Positions 28,681 to 39,577 of a DNA stretch of 57,314 nucleotides are shown piece after piece (position 1 is the first letter of the stretch; each line of letters opens with the position of its first letter). The DNA is from Cyanophora paradoxa (Eukaryota; Glaucocystophyceae; Cyanophorales; Cyanophoraceae): positions 1 through 57,314 of the forward strand of contig QPMI01000052.1 in the NCBI GenBank assembly GCA_004431415.1, in the 5' to 3' direction. The notes beneath the pieces are model-generated. The model had not been told where the DNA came from and made no database searches. It saw only the letters and a list, made by a program, of their open reading frames with translations. The position numbers and the translations under genes were made by a program.

Positions 28681-28885
28681 GAGGGCACTGCATCCGGCAG
28701 TGGACCCTGAGGGCTGCCGCACCAGCGGCAGGCTCTGTTCAGTGGTTGGCCGCTGCTCATGGCAGCGGAGGGCCACTGCACCCGACAGTGGGCCCTGTGG
28801 TTGGTTGGCCGTCGCTCCAGCGACGGAGGGTCCTCATGGGACCTATTCCCCCGGCTTTCCCGTTGCTCAGCCGGAGCAACGGGCT
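28681..28885 (+). repeat. Array of six short GC-rich hairpins after the integrase
   Basis: Six stem-loops stand in a row: 28,686-28,702, 28,714-28,731, 28,750-28,768, 28,773-28,791, 28,809-28,826 and 28,861-28,881. Stems are 6-8 bp and perfect; loops are 2-7 nt. The stems differ in sequence while flanks are similar (GGGCC/GAGGG words). Compensatory differences between the stems suggest structure is maintained in the 3' RNA of the retroelement. Confidence 0.6.
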
Positions 28886-28899
28886 GGGAACCTTTTCTT

Positions 28900-30125
28900 G
28901 TAGCTGTTCCATTCAGTGCGTCCGATCCGCGTTGATCGCACGCCTCCTGAATTGCTCCGCCTTCCTTGGGCGCTGATCAGGTTGCGCAGTTCAGGCCGCG
29001 GGCTGATCACCCGTCCGGCCCTGGACCCTGCCACTTCCTGCTATCACCCTCTACGCCCCCCTGGCCGGCCCCTTCCGGCTGCTTCCTGGCCTCCCTCGGG
29101 CGGCACGGGGACGTGCCGACGAGGAACACGCGGAGCTATTGCCTCACGGCTTTATGCCGTCAGGAGCCGGCGCCCCGAGTCTCTCCGCTTGCAGTGCTTG
29201 GCCTTAGTCTCCGCAGCGCTCACATTGAGTGCGCCGATTGGACCCCCACTACTTTTCATGTACCCTTCCCGGGCTCACACCCCGGGTGATACACTTGTAC
29301 CCTGTACTTGTGCTTGCTCCTGGAATACCAGCTCTGCTCGCTCTCGCCGCCAGCTTGCTAGAACTGCACAGCACGCATGGCTAAGCCTAGCCGCACCATA
29401 AACTAGGCTCTTCTGACTACCGCACTGAGGTGTCAGATCTATATAGCTAGAGGCTACTTCGCAACCGTTGAACGAAATCTGCTTTCTCCCCCGGGAGTCC
29501 CCCCACCCCGACCCACGGCCATCGATATCGATCGCGAGTCGACGTCGCGAGTCTCGCGACTCGCCGCGAGCGTTTCACGCGTCTCGAATTCGTTCTCTAT
29601 CGACATCGACGAGTTGATCATGAGTCATTGATGACTGGCTGACAGCGGCTGACAACCCTACCCCGGGTACCCCCCCCGGGACTGCGGGAGTTTGCGCTCC
29701 AATCCGGCCGCAGGCCGCGGGCTGCACAATTACAAGCAGCACAGCACAGCACCTAGACGTCGACTACTAGCTGTAGCTACGGTAGCTGCGACCGTCGGAC
29801 AGCCTCGGGGCTGCGACCACCGGGTACCGCTGGATCCGCGGGATCGCTGTTCTTCGGCGAGTTGACGGTCACTGGAACGACGGCCGTCACCGGGCCGTGC
29901 ACTTGCGCGGTCGGCCGCGGATCCGGACCCAAGTCATCCGCCGCAGCGTGCGCCGCGTTGCCGCCAGCCGGCCGCGAACGCTGGAGCGCGTCGCACCAGC
30001 AAGGCACACCCAGCCGCGCTCGAAAGGCCGCCGGGCCTTCTCTGGTCGTCCGCGGCCGACGGCGGCGACGGGTCATCGACATCGTGTGGTGACGGCGTGG
30101 GCCCGCCGCGGTTGCAACTGACGGG
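28900..30125. other. Spacer between retroelement and kinase gene, no gene seen
   Basis: Open frames here look random in composition. The first 500 bp may be retroelement 3' UTR and LTR, but no repeat partner exists in the window to define it. Around 29,520-29,600 there are dense self-complementary words (ATCGATATCGATCGCGA, then GAGTCTCGCGACTC). From 29,760 GC content rises towards the kinase gene. Confidence 0.4.
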
Positions 30126-33100
30126 ATGGGAAACGGGTGCGCGAGGCCGGCGGGGCCGGTGGAGTCGCCGATCTCGTGGAGCTCGGGCCCCTTGAACCCG
30201 GCCCGCCGCCGCAAGGCCTCCGTCGACCACGGCGGCGGCGCCTCGGAGGCTGGGTCGGGCACCTCCAACTACGGCGACTCGCGCCCGGGGACGGCGCCCC
30301 ACCAGTCCACCGCCCGCTCGGGCCACCTCCTCCTCGACATCGCCGACGCCGCCACCGCGCCCGCCTCCGCCTCGTCGCTGCACGCCGCGCGCGGGCGCGC
30401 GGCCGCAGACGTCGCCCGCGCCCTCCTCCCCGCCCTCGCGGCGCCCCTCGCCTTCCCGGCCCGCGCCGCCGCCGCCCTGGCCGGCGCCCTCGGCGCCGCC
30501 TGCGTCGAGATCCACGCGGCGGACGCGTGCGGCGGCGCCGGGGCCGACGCCGCGGGGCCCGGCCTGCGCCTCCTGGGGGCCCACCCGGAGCCCTCGCCCC
30601 TCCTCCGCCAGCGCCTCTCCTCCCCGGCCGACGCCGCCCGCGCCCTCTCCGGCCGCGCCTCCGCCCCCGCGCCCCTCGGCCCGGCGCCTCCCCCACCGCT
30701 TCGTTCGCCGTGCCGCTGCCTCCGCCGGAGGGCGCCGGGCCCCCGGGGGGCCTCCTCGCGGTCCGGCCCCTCCCGCCGCCCCGGCCGCGCCGCTCGCGTT
30801 CGATCCTCGGAGCCGGCGCAGGTCGTCTTTGAGCGGGAGCGGGCGGCGCTGTGGCCCGAGGAGCGCGAGGCCCTCGCCGAGGCCGCCCGTTTCGTCGCCG
30901 TCGGCCTCGCCGGTGCCCGCACCCCCGCCCCGCTCCGTCGCCGCCCCCGCCCGCTGAAGCCGCCCCTGGCGCCGCCGCAGCGCTCGGCGCCTGCCCCGCG
31001 GAAGCGATCGCCGGCGCTATCTGCGAGGGGCCGGCGACCTGGCCGCCGCCGCCCGCATTGCCGCCTCCGCCCTCGGCGCCGAACGGTGCGGGGATGCGCG
31101 GGCGGCGCCGCGCTCGCCTCCCGCGTTCCGAGGCGGCGGGGCGCGGGGCGCAGGTGCCTGGTGCTGGGCGGCGAGGGCCCATCGGACGTGCGGGCGTGCT
31201 GGCCGCCCTCGGCCCGCGATCCGCCCCTGCCCCGCGAGGCCCGCATCGCCCCGCCCACCCCAACTCTCCAGAGAAGAGCCTCTGAGCGCGCCCGCTGCAG
31301 GTGTGGGAGCAGCTTGCGGCGGGGCGGCCCGTCGGCGGGCGGAGGCGGCGGCCGGGGCGGAGCCGCTCATGGCGCGGCCCATCCTGCTCGGCGGGCGCTT
31401 CGCCGGCGCCGTCGCGGTCGCCGGCGGCGGCGGCGGGCGCCGCGAGTGGTGCGAGGCCGACGCGGCGCTCCTGGCGCGCTGCGCGTGGGCCCTCGCCCCG
31501 GCCCTCGCCGCCGGGGCGGGCGGGGGCCGAGCGCCTCGCCGGAGCCGACGCCCTCCGCGACGGCGAGCCTCCGCCGCGAGGTGCGCCCCCGCCCGCCGCC
31601 CCGCCGCCCCGGGGCGGGGCCGAGGGGCTCGGCGCCAGGCGCGGACAACTCGTACCAGCAGATCGTCGACGCTACACGGACAACTCGTACCAGCAGATCG
31701 TCGACGCGCCCCAGGCGAGCCGCGCCGGGGCCCGCGCCGCCGGCTCCTCCGCGCCGCCCTATCCTCACGCCGCGCCGCGCCCCAGGTGCTCTGGACGGAG
31801 GGGACGGGCGTCAAGACGGTGCGCGCGCCATCCCGAATCCCCGCCGCCGCCGCCGGCCGCCCCCTGCCCCCCGCGCCGATGCGAGGCGGAGCGCAGAACC
31901 CGGGGGGCCGGGGCCTGGGGCAGGCCTCCGCGCGCGTCCTCTCCATGATGCTCGCCAGGTCGGCCCGCCCCCGCCGGCCCCGCCCCTCCACGTCCGAAAT
32001 TCCGAATTCCCGCCGGGACAGCGCAAACGGCGTGCTGGTGATCGACGACGTCCGCAAGCTCGCCCGCACCGCCCTCCGGGTCCGCCCCCCGCGCGCCTGC
32101 TCTCGTCGCCCACGGCTCCGTTCCTGGGACCACTTCGGGGCGAGGCGGCGGGGGGGCTGACGGGCGGGGCGGCTCGGGGGCGGCAGGACGTGCCGGGGGC
32201 GCAGCAGGCGGCGGAGGCGCTCCCCCGCAAGGCCACCATGACCTGCTTCGGGAGTGCGCGCCCCCCGCCCCGCCCTCCCGCCCCAGGGGCCAGGGGCCCC
32301 CGGCCGTCGTTTCGGCCCTGACGCGCGGCGCGGCAGCTTTCCGAGGGGAGGTCCAGCTGATCGTCTCGGGTGCGCCGCCGCCCCCGCCCCGCCCGCCCCG
32401 CCCCGCCCGCCCCGCCCGCCCCGCCCCGCCCCGCCCCGCCCCGCCCGCGCCGCCTCGGAGCGCCGAGGGCGCCGCGGGGGCAGTGGACGTGCTGGAGCGG
32501 GAGCCGGAGTGGGGCCCCGAGGAGCAGCTCCTCCTCCGCCAGGCCGCCGACCAGCTCGCCGTCGTCCGCCCCGCCCGCCCCTCCACGCCCGCCGCCCCGC
32601 CTGAGGGGCGCGGGGCAGGCGATCGCGCACGGGCGGCTGCTGGAGCAGCAGCGGACGCACGCCGCGCAGCTCGAGCGGCAGCTCATGCACTCGGGCCTCC
32701 TCGAGGCCGTCCGCCCCGCCCGCCCCGCCCCGCCCCGCCCCGCCCCGCCCCGCCTCCCAGCGCCCCGACTGACGTGCGGAGCGGCGCGCCTCCCCCTCAG
32801 ATGACGAAAGAGGTGCGCGGGATCGCAGCCCCGCCGGGGCGCCCCGCGCGCCCCCGCGCCGGGCGCCTCACGGGGTGGGGCGGGCAGATCCACCAGGTGC
32901 TGGGGGTGCAGGAGGTGTTCCGGCGGAGCGCGCGGCTCGTCCGCGAGGCCTTCCGCGCCTCCCGCGTCCGCCTCTCCTCCATGGAGGAGGCCCGCCCCCG
33001 CCCCCGCCCCCGCCCCGTGCTCTCGCGCAGCCTCCGCGCCCGCGTCTTACTCGCGTTTGCTCCCCCGCGCAGGTCGGCCTCGAGGCCGTCGACGTCGACC

Positions 33101-36100
33101 CCGAGGTCGAGGGCAGGTTCCCCCTGCAGATCCGCTCCTCGGGTGCGCCCCCGGGTCCCGAGTCCCGCGCCGCGCCCCCCGCACCCCGGCTGAGCGGCGC
33201 TCGCGCCAGTGGATCCGGTGCCGCTGCAGGGCCCCGGCCCGGCCGCCCTCGGCGCCTTCAACCTGCAGGAGCTTTACAGGCGCCTCAGCTCGAGTGCGGC
33301 GGAATTGCGCCCCCCCTCCAGTGGGGCCGCGCTGGCGCTTGACCCCCGCCGCAGCGGGGCGGAAGGTCTTTGCGATCCGCGACATGGCGGACGACGCCGA
33401 GGTGCCCCCCCCCCTTCCCCCCCCCCCCCCCCCCGCTCCGGGGCGACACGCTGCGCGCAGCTGGCGACGATCGGGATCGGCACGGGGATCTTCGCCAAGG
33501 AGTTCGGGCGCCTGCAGGTGCCCGCCGCGCCCCCCGCGCCCCGCTCGCGGCGGCGCGGCCGGCTGACTCGGGCCCCCGCCCGCGCGCCAGAACATCCGCT
33601 CCATCTGCGTCGCGGTCCGCGGCTCCTCCCGGCGCGGGCGCCCCGCGGGAGCGCGGGGCCTCACGCCCGGGCCCCGCCCCCCGCAGCTGACCTCGTTCCG
33701 AGGCGAGGTGAACGGCATCGTAGGGGTGAGCCGCCCGCCACCGGGCCCCGCCGAGGTCGCGCCGGCCGAGGGCGGGGCGCGGCAGGTGGCGATGGTGGGG
33801 CAGCTGCGGGAGTGGCAGGAGGACGAGCTCCGCCTCCTCGAGACCGTCGCCGAGCAGGCCCGCCCCCGCCCCCGCCCGCCCCGCCCCGCCTCCCCCCGCC
33901 CGCCCGAGCGCGCGGGGTCGGGCAGATCGGCGTGGCGATCAAGCAGTCGCGGCTGCTGCGGGCGGAGACCGAGCAGCGCGAGCTCCTCGCCCGCCAGGTC
34001 GCCCCCGGCCCCCTGGCGCGCCTCGAACCCCGCGCCTGAGCGGCACCGGGCCGGCAGAACGCGGAACTGGAGGAGGCGCGGCGGGAGGCGGACGCGGCGA
34101 GCACCGCCAAGAGCCAGTTCCTCGCCATGGCCCGCCCCGCCGGCCCCCGCCTCCCCTCCGCTCGCGTCTCACCCTGCCCCGCCCCCCGCAGGTCTCCCAC
34201 GAGATCCGCACGCCGTGCGCCCCTGGCGCGGCCGTCTCTCGGCGCGCGCCCCGGCGGCCCGACCCCGCCTCCCCGCCCCGCACAGGATGAACGCGCTGTG
34301 CAACATGAGCGAGTTCCTGCTCGACACGGAGCTGACCCCGCAGCAGCGCGACTTCTGCACCACCATCCACGCGCGCCCCGCCCCGCCCCGCCCCGCCCCG
34401 CGCCCGGGCTCCAGCTCTGAGGCGCGCCGCGCAGAACTCCTCGCTCGCCCTGCTGAACATTCTGAAGGACATCCTCGACACGAGCAGGTGCCCCAGAGCC
34501 GCCGGCGGGGCCGGGGCCGGGGTCGGGGCCGGGGCGCGACGGGGGCGGGCGGGCAGGCTGGAGTTCAACAAGGTGGAGATCCAGCGCGGGCCCGTTCTCC
34601 TCCGCGAGCTCTTCGAGCAGGTCCCTCCGCCCCGAGGCGAGGCGCCGCGGGGGGCGGGGGCCGAGGCGGGGCGGGGCGCAGGTGGCGGAGCTGATGTCGC
34701 CCTCGGCGGAGCAGAAGGGCGTCGACCTCGCCTGGCACGTCGCCCGCGCCTGCCCCCGCACCCTCCACACCGACGGCCCCCGCCTCGTCCGCCCCGCCCG
34801 CCCCCGCCCGCGCGAGGCCGCTCGGGCCCCCAGAGGCCTCGGGGGAGCTCACGTGCGCCCCCGCAGAACCAGATCCTGGTCAACCTGCTGGGGAACGGTT
34901 CGCTCGCGCCGGCGCCGGTGTCGTGGGCCGCGCGGCGTTCTCCCGCGCGATGCCGATCGGCTGGGCGCCGGCGCACGCGCAGGGATCAAGTTCACGAGCC
35001 GGGGCGAGGTGTCGCTTACGGCGCGGGTGGAGGGCGACCAGCTCTGCATCGCCATCCGGGATACGGGGATCGGCATCCCCGCCGAGGCCCAGCAGAAGCT
35101 CTTCTCCTGGTTCTACCAGGTGCCGCCCCCGGCCCCCGCCCCGGCGCCCAGCGCGCCCGAGCGAGCGCCGACCGCCCGCCCGCCAGGCCGACTCGTCCCA
35201 CTCGCGGGAGTACGGCGGCACGGGGTGCGCTGCCCGCCGGCCCCGCCGATCGAGCCGGCGGGGCGGGCGTCGTTTAAGGGGCCGGGCCGGGGGCAGGCTG
35301 GGCCTCTTCATCTCGCGGAAGCTGGCGGGACTGATGGGCGGCGAGATGCGCGTCGAGTCGGAGCCCGGCCGCGGCTCCACCTTCTGCCTCTCCTTCCCCT
35401 CCACGCCCTCGCCCCCCGCAGGCCGACCCCGCCCCCGCCCCGCCCCCCGACCGGCACGGACCTGCCGCTCGCGGGCCTGCGCGTGGCGGCGTGGAGCCCG
35501 TCGCCGGCCACCCGCGTGCGCCCCCGCCTCCGCCGCCGCCGCCGCCGCCTTCCTCGTCCCCGGGCCCCGACGCGCCGCCTCTCGCGCAGGCGCTGCTGGC
35601 GGACGCGCTCGAGGAGGCCGGCGCCGCCCCCGATCTCCTCGAGGAGCTCGAGGGGTGCAGGCCCCGCCGCCCCCGCCTGCCTCCTCCTCGACGCCGCCGG
35701 CGGGCCCCTGCCGCCCCGCTGGGCGGCCGCGCTGGCGGGGTGCCCCGCGTGGTGCTCGCCCCGCTGGGCGCCGCCGGCCTGGGCGCCGAGCGCCAGGCGG
35801 CGGCCGCCGTCGTGGCGAAGCCCGTCAAGCCCGCACCGTCGTCGACGCCATCGCCGCGGCGCTCGGGCGGCCCCGCCCGGCGCCGGCGGCGGGCCGGGGG
35901 AGGGCCGGCGGGGCTCGGGGCCCGAGGCGGACGGCCCCGCCCCCGCCGCCCTCCGCATCCTCGTCGCCGAGGACGTCGAGGCGAGCGCAGCCGCGCAGCC
36001 CTCCGCGCCCTTCCCCGCCCCGCCCCGCTGACGACGATCCGGCTCGGGCGCGCGCAGGTCAACAAGAAGGTGGGAGCAGCGGCCCGCGGCCGCCCTCGGC

Positions 36101-36828
36101 GCGCGCCCGCCACCCGCCGCGCGGCCGACACGCGCGCGCCGCCGCCGCAGATCCTGCTGCTGATGCTGCGGAAGAAGGGGTACGGGACGTGGAGGCGGTC
36201 TCGAACGGGGCGGAGGCGCTGGCGGCGCTAGCGGCGGCGCGCAATGCCGGCCGCCCCTTCCACTGCCTCCTCCTCGACGTCATGTGCGCCCCCGCCCCCG
36301 CCGAGCGCGGTGCCCCCGCCGCCCTCTCCCGTCTCACGCGCGCCGCAGGATGCCCGTGATGGACGGCGCGCCGCCCCCCGCCCCCCGCCGCTGGCCGCGC
36401 GGCCCCGCCTCATGCCCGGGGCGCAGGGCTGACGGCGGCGAAGCGCATCCGGGCGGACTTCGCGGAGGGGGAGCGCCCCTACACCGTCGCCCTCGTCCGC
36501 CCCGCCCGCACCCGCCCCACCCGGCCCCGCCCAGCGCGGCCCTGCTGAGCGCCGGGGCGGGGTGGCGGGGTCTGCAGACGGCGAACGCGATGGCGGGGGA
36601 CCGCGAGCAGTGCCTCCTCCTCATGGACGACTACCTCCCCAGTGCGCCGCCCCCCGCCCCCCCAGGAACAGGCGCATCGAGGGCGTCCCTCCCCTCTGAC
36701 CCCTCTGACCGGAGCGCTCTCGGGGCCCAGAGCCGGTGCGGGCGGAGGGGCTCGTCGCAGCCCTCCAGAAGTGCGAGGCCGCTCTCTTGGGGAAAAACCC
36801 CGTCCCGGGCCTGGGCCCGGCCCCCTAG
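30126..36828 (+). CDS. Hybrid sensor histidine kinase with GAF domains and receiver (multi-exon)
   Basis: This is a nuclear multi-exon gene. The ATG at 30,126 opens [10 protein letters not shown], a possible N-myristoylation start. GAF-like segments follow: [12 protein letters not shown] to [20 protein letters not shown] (about 30,420-30,895); [20 protein letters not shown] (about 31,370-31,510); [20 protein letters not shown] with QAADQLAV (about 32,480-32,640); and [15 protein letters not shown] to [12 protein letters not shown] (about 33,460-33,857). Then come the HisKA box VSHEIRTP (His codon 34,198-34,200), N-box [11 protein letters not shown]1 DTGIGIP, and G2 with [17 protein letters not shown]. 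The receiver has phospho-acceptor Asp in LLLDVM (36,276-36,278), [20 protein letters not shown] and the conserved Lys-Pro re-formed across the last intron (36,642-36,730). The stop is 36,826-36,828. About 30 short introns are needed; exact exons in the GAF part are uncertain. Ligand unknown. Confidence 0.8.
31642..31707 (+). repeat. 35-bp tandem duplication inside the kinase gene
   Basis: A unit starting CGGACAACTCGTACC occurs at 31,642 and again at 31,677, identical for about 31 bp. In one frame each copy reads [10 protein letters not shown]. Because 35 is not a multiple of 3, both copies cannot be read in one exon frame, so one copy is intronic, alternative, or an artefact. Confidence 0.75.
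34192..34214 (+). other. 23-nt micro-exon carrying the histidine kinase H-box
   Basis: The exon GTCTCC...ACGCC (34,192-34,214) codes for VSHEIRT plus two bases of the next Pro codon. It is flanked by introns 34,130-34,191 (62 bp, GC-AG) and 34,215-34,285 (71 bp, GT-AG). Splicing joins it to SQFLAM upstream and [10 protein letters not shown] downstream, giving the standard HisKA order. Confidence 0.75.
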
Positions 36829-38217
36829 CCCCGCCCCAAGCCGGACCCCCGACTCGCGATTGCGAGCTCGGCCCCCGGGGCCCACTTTCGTCCGCTTTGC
36901 CAGCGCTGGCGCGCCGATTCTGCTTGCCACGGTGTCCCAGTGTTGTGATGGCGAGTGCTCTTGTCTGCTATTTTACAGTGGTTTCCCTCATTACTTTGCA
37001 TCAGTCGTACGATTTCTTGCATGCGCAGCTTCATATTTGCAGTATGTTTCAACCGTACTGGTTTGCAGCCGCGCGCGTTCTGCGTGACAATGTGTGTGTG
37101 TTCGAGCCCGACTCGCCATCCGTCGTGGTTATAGTTTTTCTTGGCCAGCTATGTATGTACTTTTAGCCAGTTTCGTTCGCTTTGCTAGTGCTCAGCGGCT
37201 CGCACGCCGATTCAAAATGATTTGAAGCTCTAGATTTCTAGTGTCGTGATCATGATCAGTGAGGTTGCCTGCTTCTTCGTACACACAAATGTCACAGTGT
37301 TCTCCTCAGACTCTGAGATTCGCATAATAATTAGTCGTGTGATTTCTGGCTCGGCCAGCTATATATGTAGATTTCTTTGGCCAGCTGTGTATGTACCTGA
37401 AGCTATCATAGTATTGCAGTACTAAGGTTTTATACAAAGCTATGGCAGTGAGTTTATTCTCAACTTTACTTATTCGCAACCGCATTCTGCATGTGTATTT
37501 GAGGCAATTTTGAGCCCGCCCCTTCAACGCAAGTTCCGGGCAGCACGCCGCCGGGCCGTGACGTGTTACATGATCACGACTTGTGGGCTTGAAGAAAAAG
37601 CCTTGAATGCCAATTGCAATGAATACTACGGGGGGGATCGTGATCTTAAGAAACGCTTAGCTGATCATGAGAAGCGCGTGGGGGAGGAGGGCTAGCGCTA
37701 GAGCTCGCGCGATGAGAATTATCTATACTATGATAGCCGGAGGAGGAGAGCGAGGAGAGGAGATCTATAGCCGGATTGAGCCAGAGGAGACGAAGATGAA
37801 GAGGAAACGTTGAAGGGGGATCCCGGCCGCGGAAGAGCCGCCGGGCCGGGATCCGAAGAAAAAGAGAAAGTGCATGCGCATGCGCGCAAAGTTCCTTTAA
37901 TTTTGATCATGATTCATGATCCTGCGACGTTGTACAAATCATGAAAACTAAAGCCTAAGCTGTGCACAAATTCAGAACTACACTGAACTTCGGAATAGGA
38001 ATTCGACGAATCTAATCTGTGGACAAGTATTTAAAGAGTGCGACGCGAAGAGGAATTTAACGAGGGGGTCTCTCGCAACGCTGCCGAGCTTTAAGATGAT
38101 CAGAATCATATCCGAGCTACACATCAAACTTGAGCTCCGCTGCAGGGCTGCGCGACAGATTAATTAGATCGGTTGACTTTTGACGCCAACATTAATTGAT
38201 ATCAGAGGACTCCTTGA
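36829..38217. other. Spacer with diverged duplications, no clear gene
   Basis: No convincing coding exon is seen. A block starting TTCGTCCGCTTTGCC near 36,889 reappears in diverged form (TTCGTTCGCTTTGCT) near 37,171, each followed by a GCCGATTC word. GGCCAGCTATGTATGTA-type words recur at about 37,142, 37,351 and 37,378. Around 37,730-37,860 the sequence is purine-rich and contains an inverted GGATCC-CGGCC repeat (37,819-37,853). Confidence 0.5.
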
Positions 38218-39577
38218 TCACCTCGGGGCGGGGCGGTGCGCTTCAGCTGCAGACACAGAGGCATCCTTCATGCTGTGGCTGTAGTCGACCTGCGCAAATC
38301 GAAGAATATCGATGTCAGTCCCAAGCTCAGCAGGGCCGAATTCACGTAAACGGATCGAAACCCGCACCTTCACGTCGACCAGGCCGGGGACGGGCACGGG
38401 CGCCTGCACGCCCTGTGGGTGGCCGAGGCGCGACGACGGGCGGGCGACTTCGAGCTCCCGCCGCATCGCCAGCCTCCACAGGCCCCAGCACGCGAAGCTG
38501 TTGAGCCCCAACGTTCAGTAAAGCTGCAATCAATTTTATAATTAGCTTAGCAAAATATGTCAATCGCACATGGCGAGGAAGTTGACGACGACTGCGGCGA
38601 CGTCGACGCCGAAGGACCAGCCGAGGGAGAGCGCGCTCGAGCCAAACATGTCCTTGAGGGGAACGTGCATGCCCTGTAGAACATCGATTTTATGATCAAC
38701 TAGAAGCTTCAATTTTTATAGATATTGTAGCGCTGGTATCGATAAAACGCACCGCGCCGAAGACGATGATGCCGATGATCATGAAGCAGGCAGAGACGCA
38801 GACGGAGGCCGTGATACAGATCCAAAGGCCGCGGGCCGAGTGCCAAGCGCGCCACGCGAGGGCGCAGGCGGTGAAGCCAGTGAATCCGTTGACAACGATG
38901 GCGATCAGGTGCATCGCGAAGGCAGCCTGAGGGAAAGGTCGAGAAATGCGATTAATATTAAAATTGATATATACACTAGATCTAGATCTAGAGCTCGAGA
39001 ATCCGATCGACTTGCAATTGGCGAACCTTCCCAGATGCGACGGCGCGGTCACACTTGTCGCGGACGGCGGCCGCCGCGTCGACAATAGCAGACGGGTCCA
39101 TCCCGGCTGCTTGCGCAGCCGCAGCTGCAGCCGCAGCGGCGGCAGCATTCGCCGCGCAGATGTCGTCCGTTTTCTGTTGCCAAAGCGAAGTCATGATCAG
39201 CCTGCAGCTGCAGCCTGGCAGGGCTCGCTCGGAGCCACGAGCGAGGCGTTCTAGCTTCGAATTCTGCGAGCGCACGGCTTCCACGGTCGTCGAGGTGCCT
39301 AACGCCGTCACCATCGCCTTGAGTCGCAGGAGCCCGATCTCGCTCGTGGGCGTTGTCGACCTGCGCAAGCATGCGGGCGCGCGGTCAATCGGAGGTCATG
39401 ATCAGATCTAGAAACCGCCCCGAGAGCTCGAGAATTCGAAGATGCGATATGCATGCGCGCCGCGGGGGGAATTTTAGCGCACCAGGCGATGGAGCCGATG
39501 GAAACGGCGGTGAGGACGACGATGACGAGCTCGAAGAGCGCAAGAACGATTCCAGGAGTTCGGGAGTGGGCCGGCAT
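38218..39577 (-). CDS. Four-transmembrane protein of unknown family (multi-exon)
   Basis: About seven exons can be joined on the minus strand. Exon 1 (from ATG 39,577) encodes a first membrane segment in VLALFELVIVVLTAVSIGSI. A long hydrophilic loop with an Ala-rich run (ICAANAAAAAAAAAAAQAAG) follows. Next come two closely spaced membrane segments (MHLIAIVVNGFTGFTACALA and ITASVCVSACFMIIGIIVFG), then a fourth (SFGVDVAAVVVNFLA). The tail runs to a stop at 38,218-38,220. Introns have GT-AG borders, for example after AIAW-type codons near 39,471 and before AAFAMHL near 38,932, and the frame closes correctly at each junction. The layout of one segment, a large loop, then three segments is tetraspanin-like, but no tetraspanin cysteine motif is seen. 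Function unknown. Confidence 0.6.

Larger units (their letters stand above)
18741..28900 (+). mobile_element. Ty3/gypsy-type LTR retroelement (ends not delimited)
   Basis: Four plus-strand ORFs in the order Gag-like, protease, reverse transcriptase/RNase H, integrase define a Metaviridae-type retroelement. Integrase follows RNase H, the gypsy order (not copia). The reading frame steps by -1 at each ORF junction. The left edge abuts the palindrome, with no 5' LTR, primer-binding site or leader visible, so the element is either cut off or joined there. On the right, a hairpin array follows the integrase, and the GC-rich sequence to about 29,400 may include UTR and LTR. I could not find a direct repeat that would define LTRs. 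Confidence 0.85.

Noticed and set aside
28658-29401. Plus-strand open frames after the integrase
   Set aside because: They cross the hairpin array and have no coding character; likely retroelement 3' noncoding DNA.
28581-29500. A 3' LTR with TG...CA ends
   Set aside because: No second copy lies in the window and the 5' side is viral DNA, so no boundary can be supported.
30073-31263. Long minus-strand open frames over the kinase gene
   Set aside because: They are Arg/Gly/Ala/Pro-rich shadows caused by very high GC; the plus strand gives the recognisable GAF and kinase motifs.
31017-32893. 557- and 360-codon minus-strand open frames
   Set aside because: Composition is only Arg/Gly/Ala/Pro with no domain, and they overlap plus-strand GAF exons.
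37510-37695. 61-codon plus-strand ORF with basic/acidic tail
   Set aside because: No family, no splice context and it lies in repeat-bearing spacer; not enough to call a gene.
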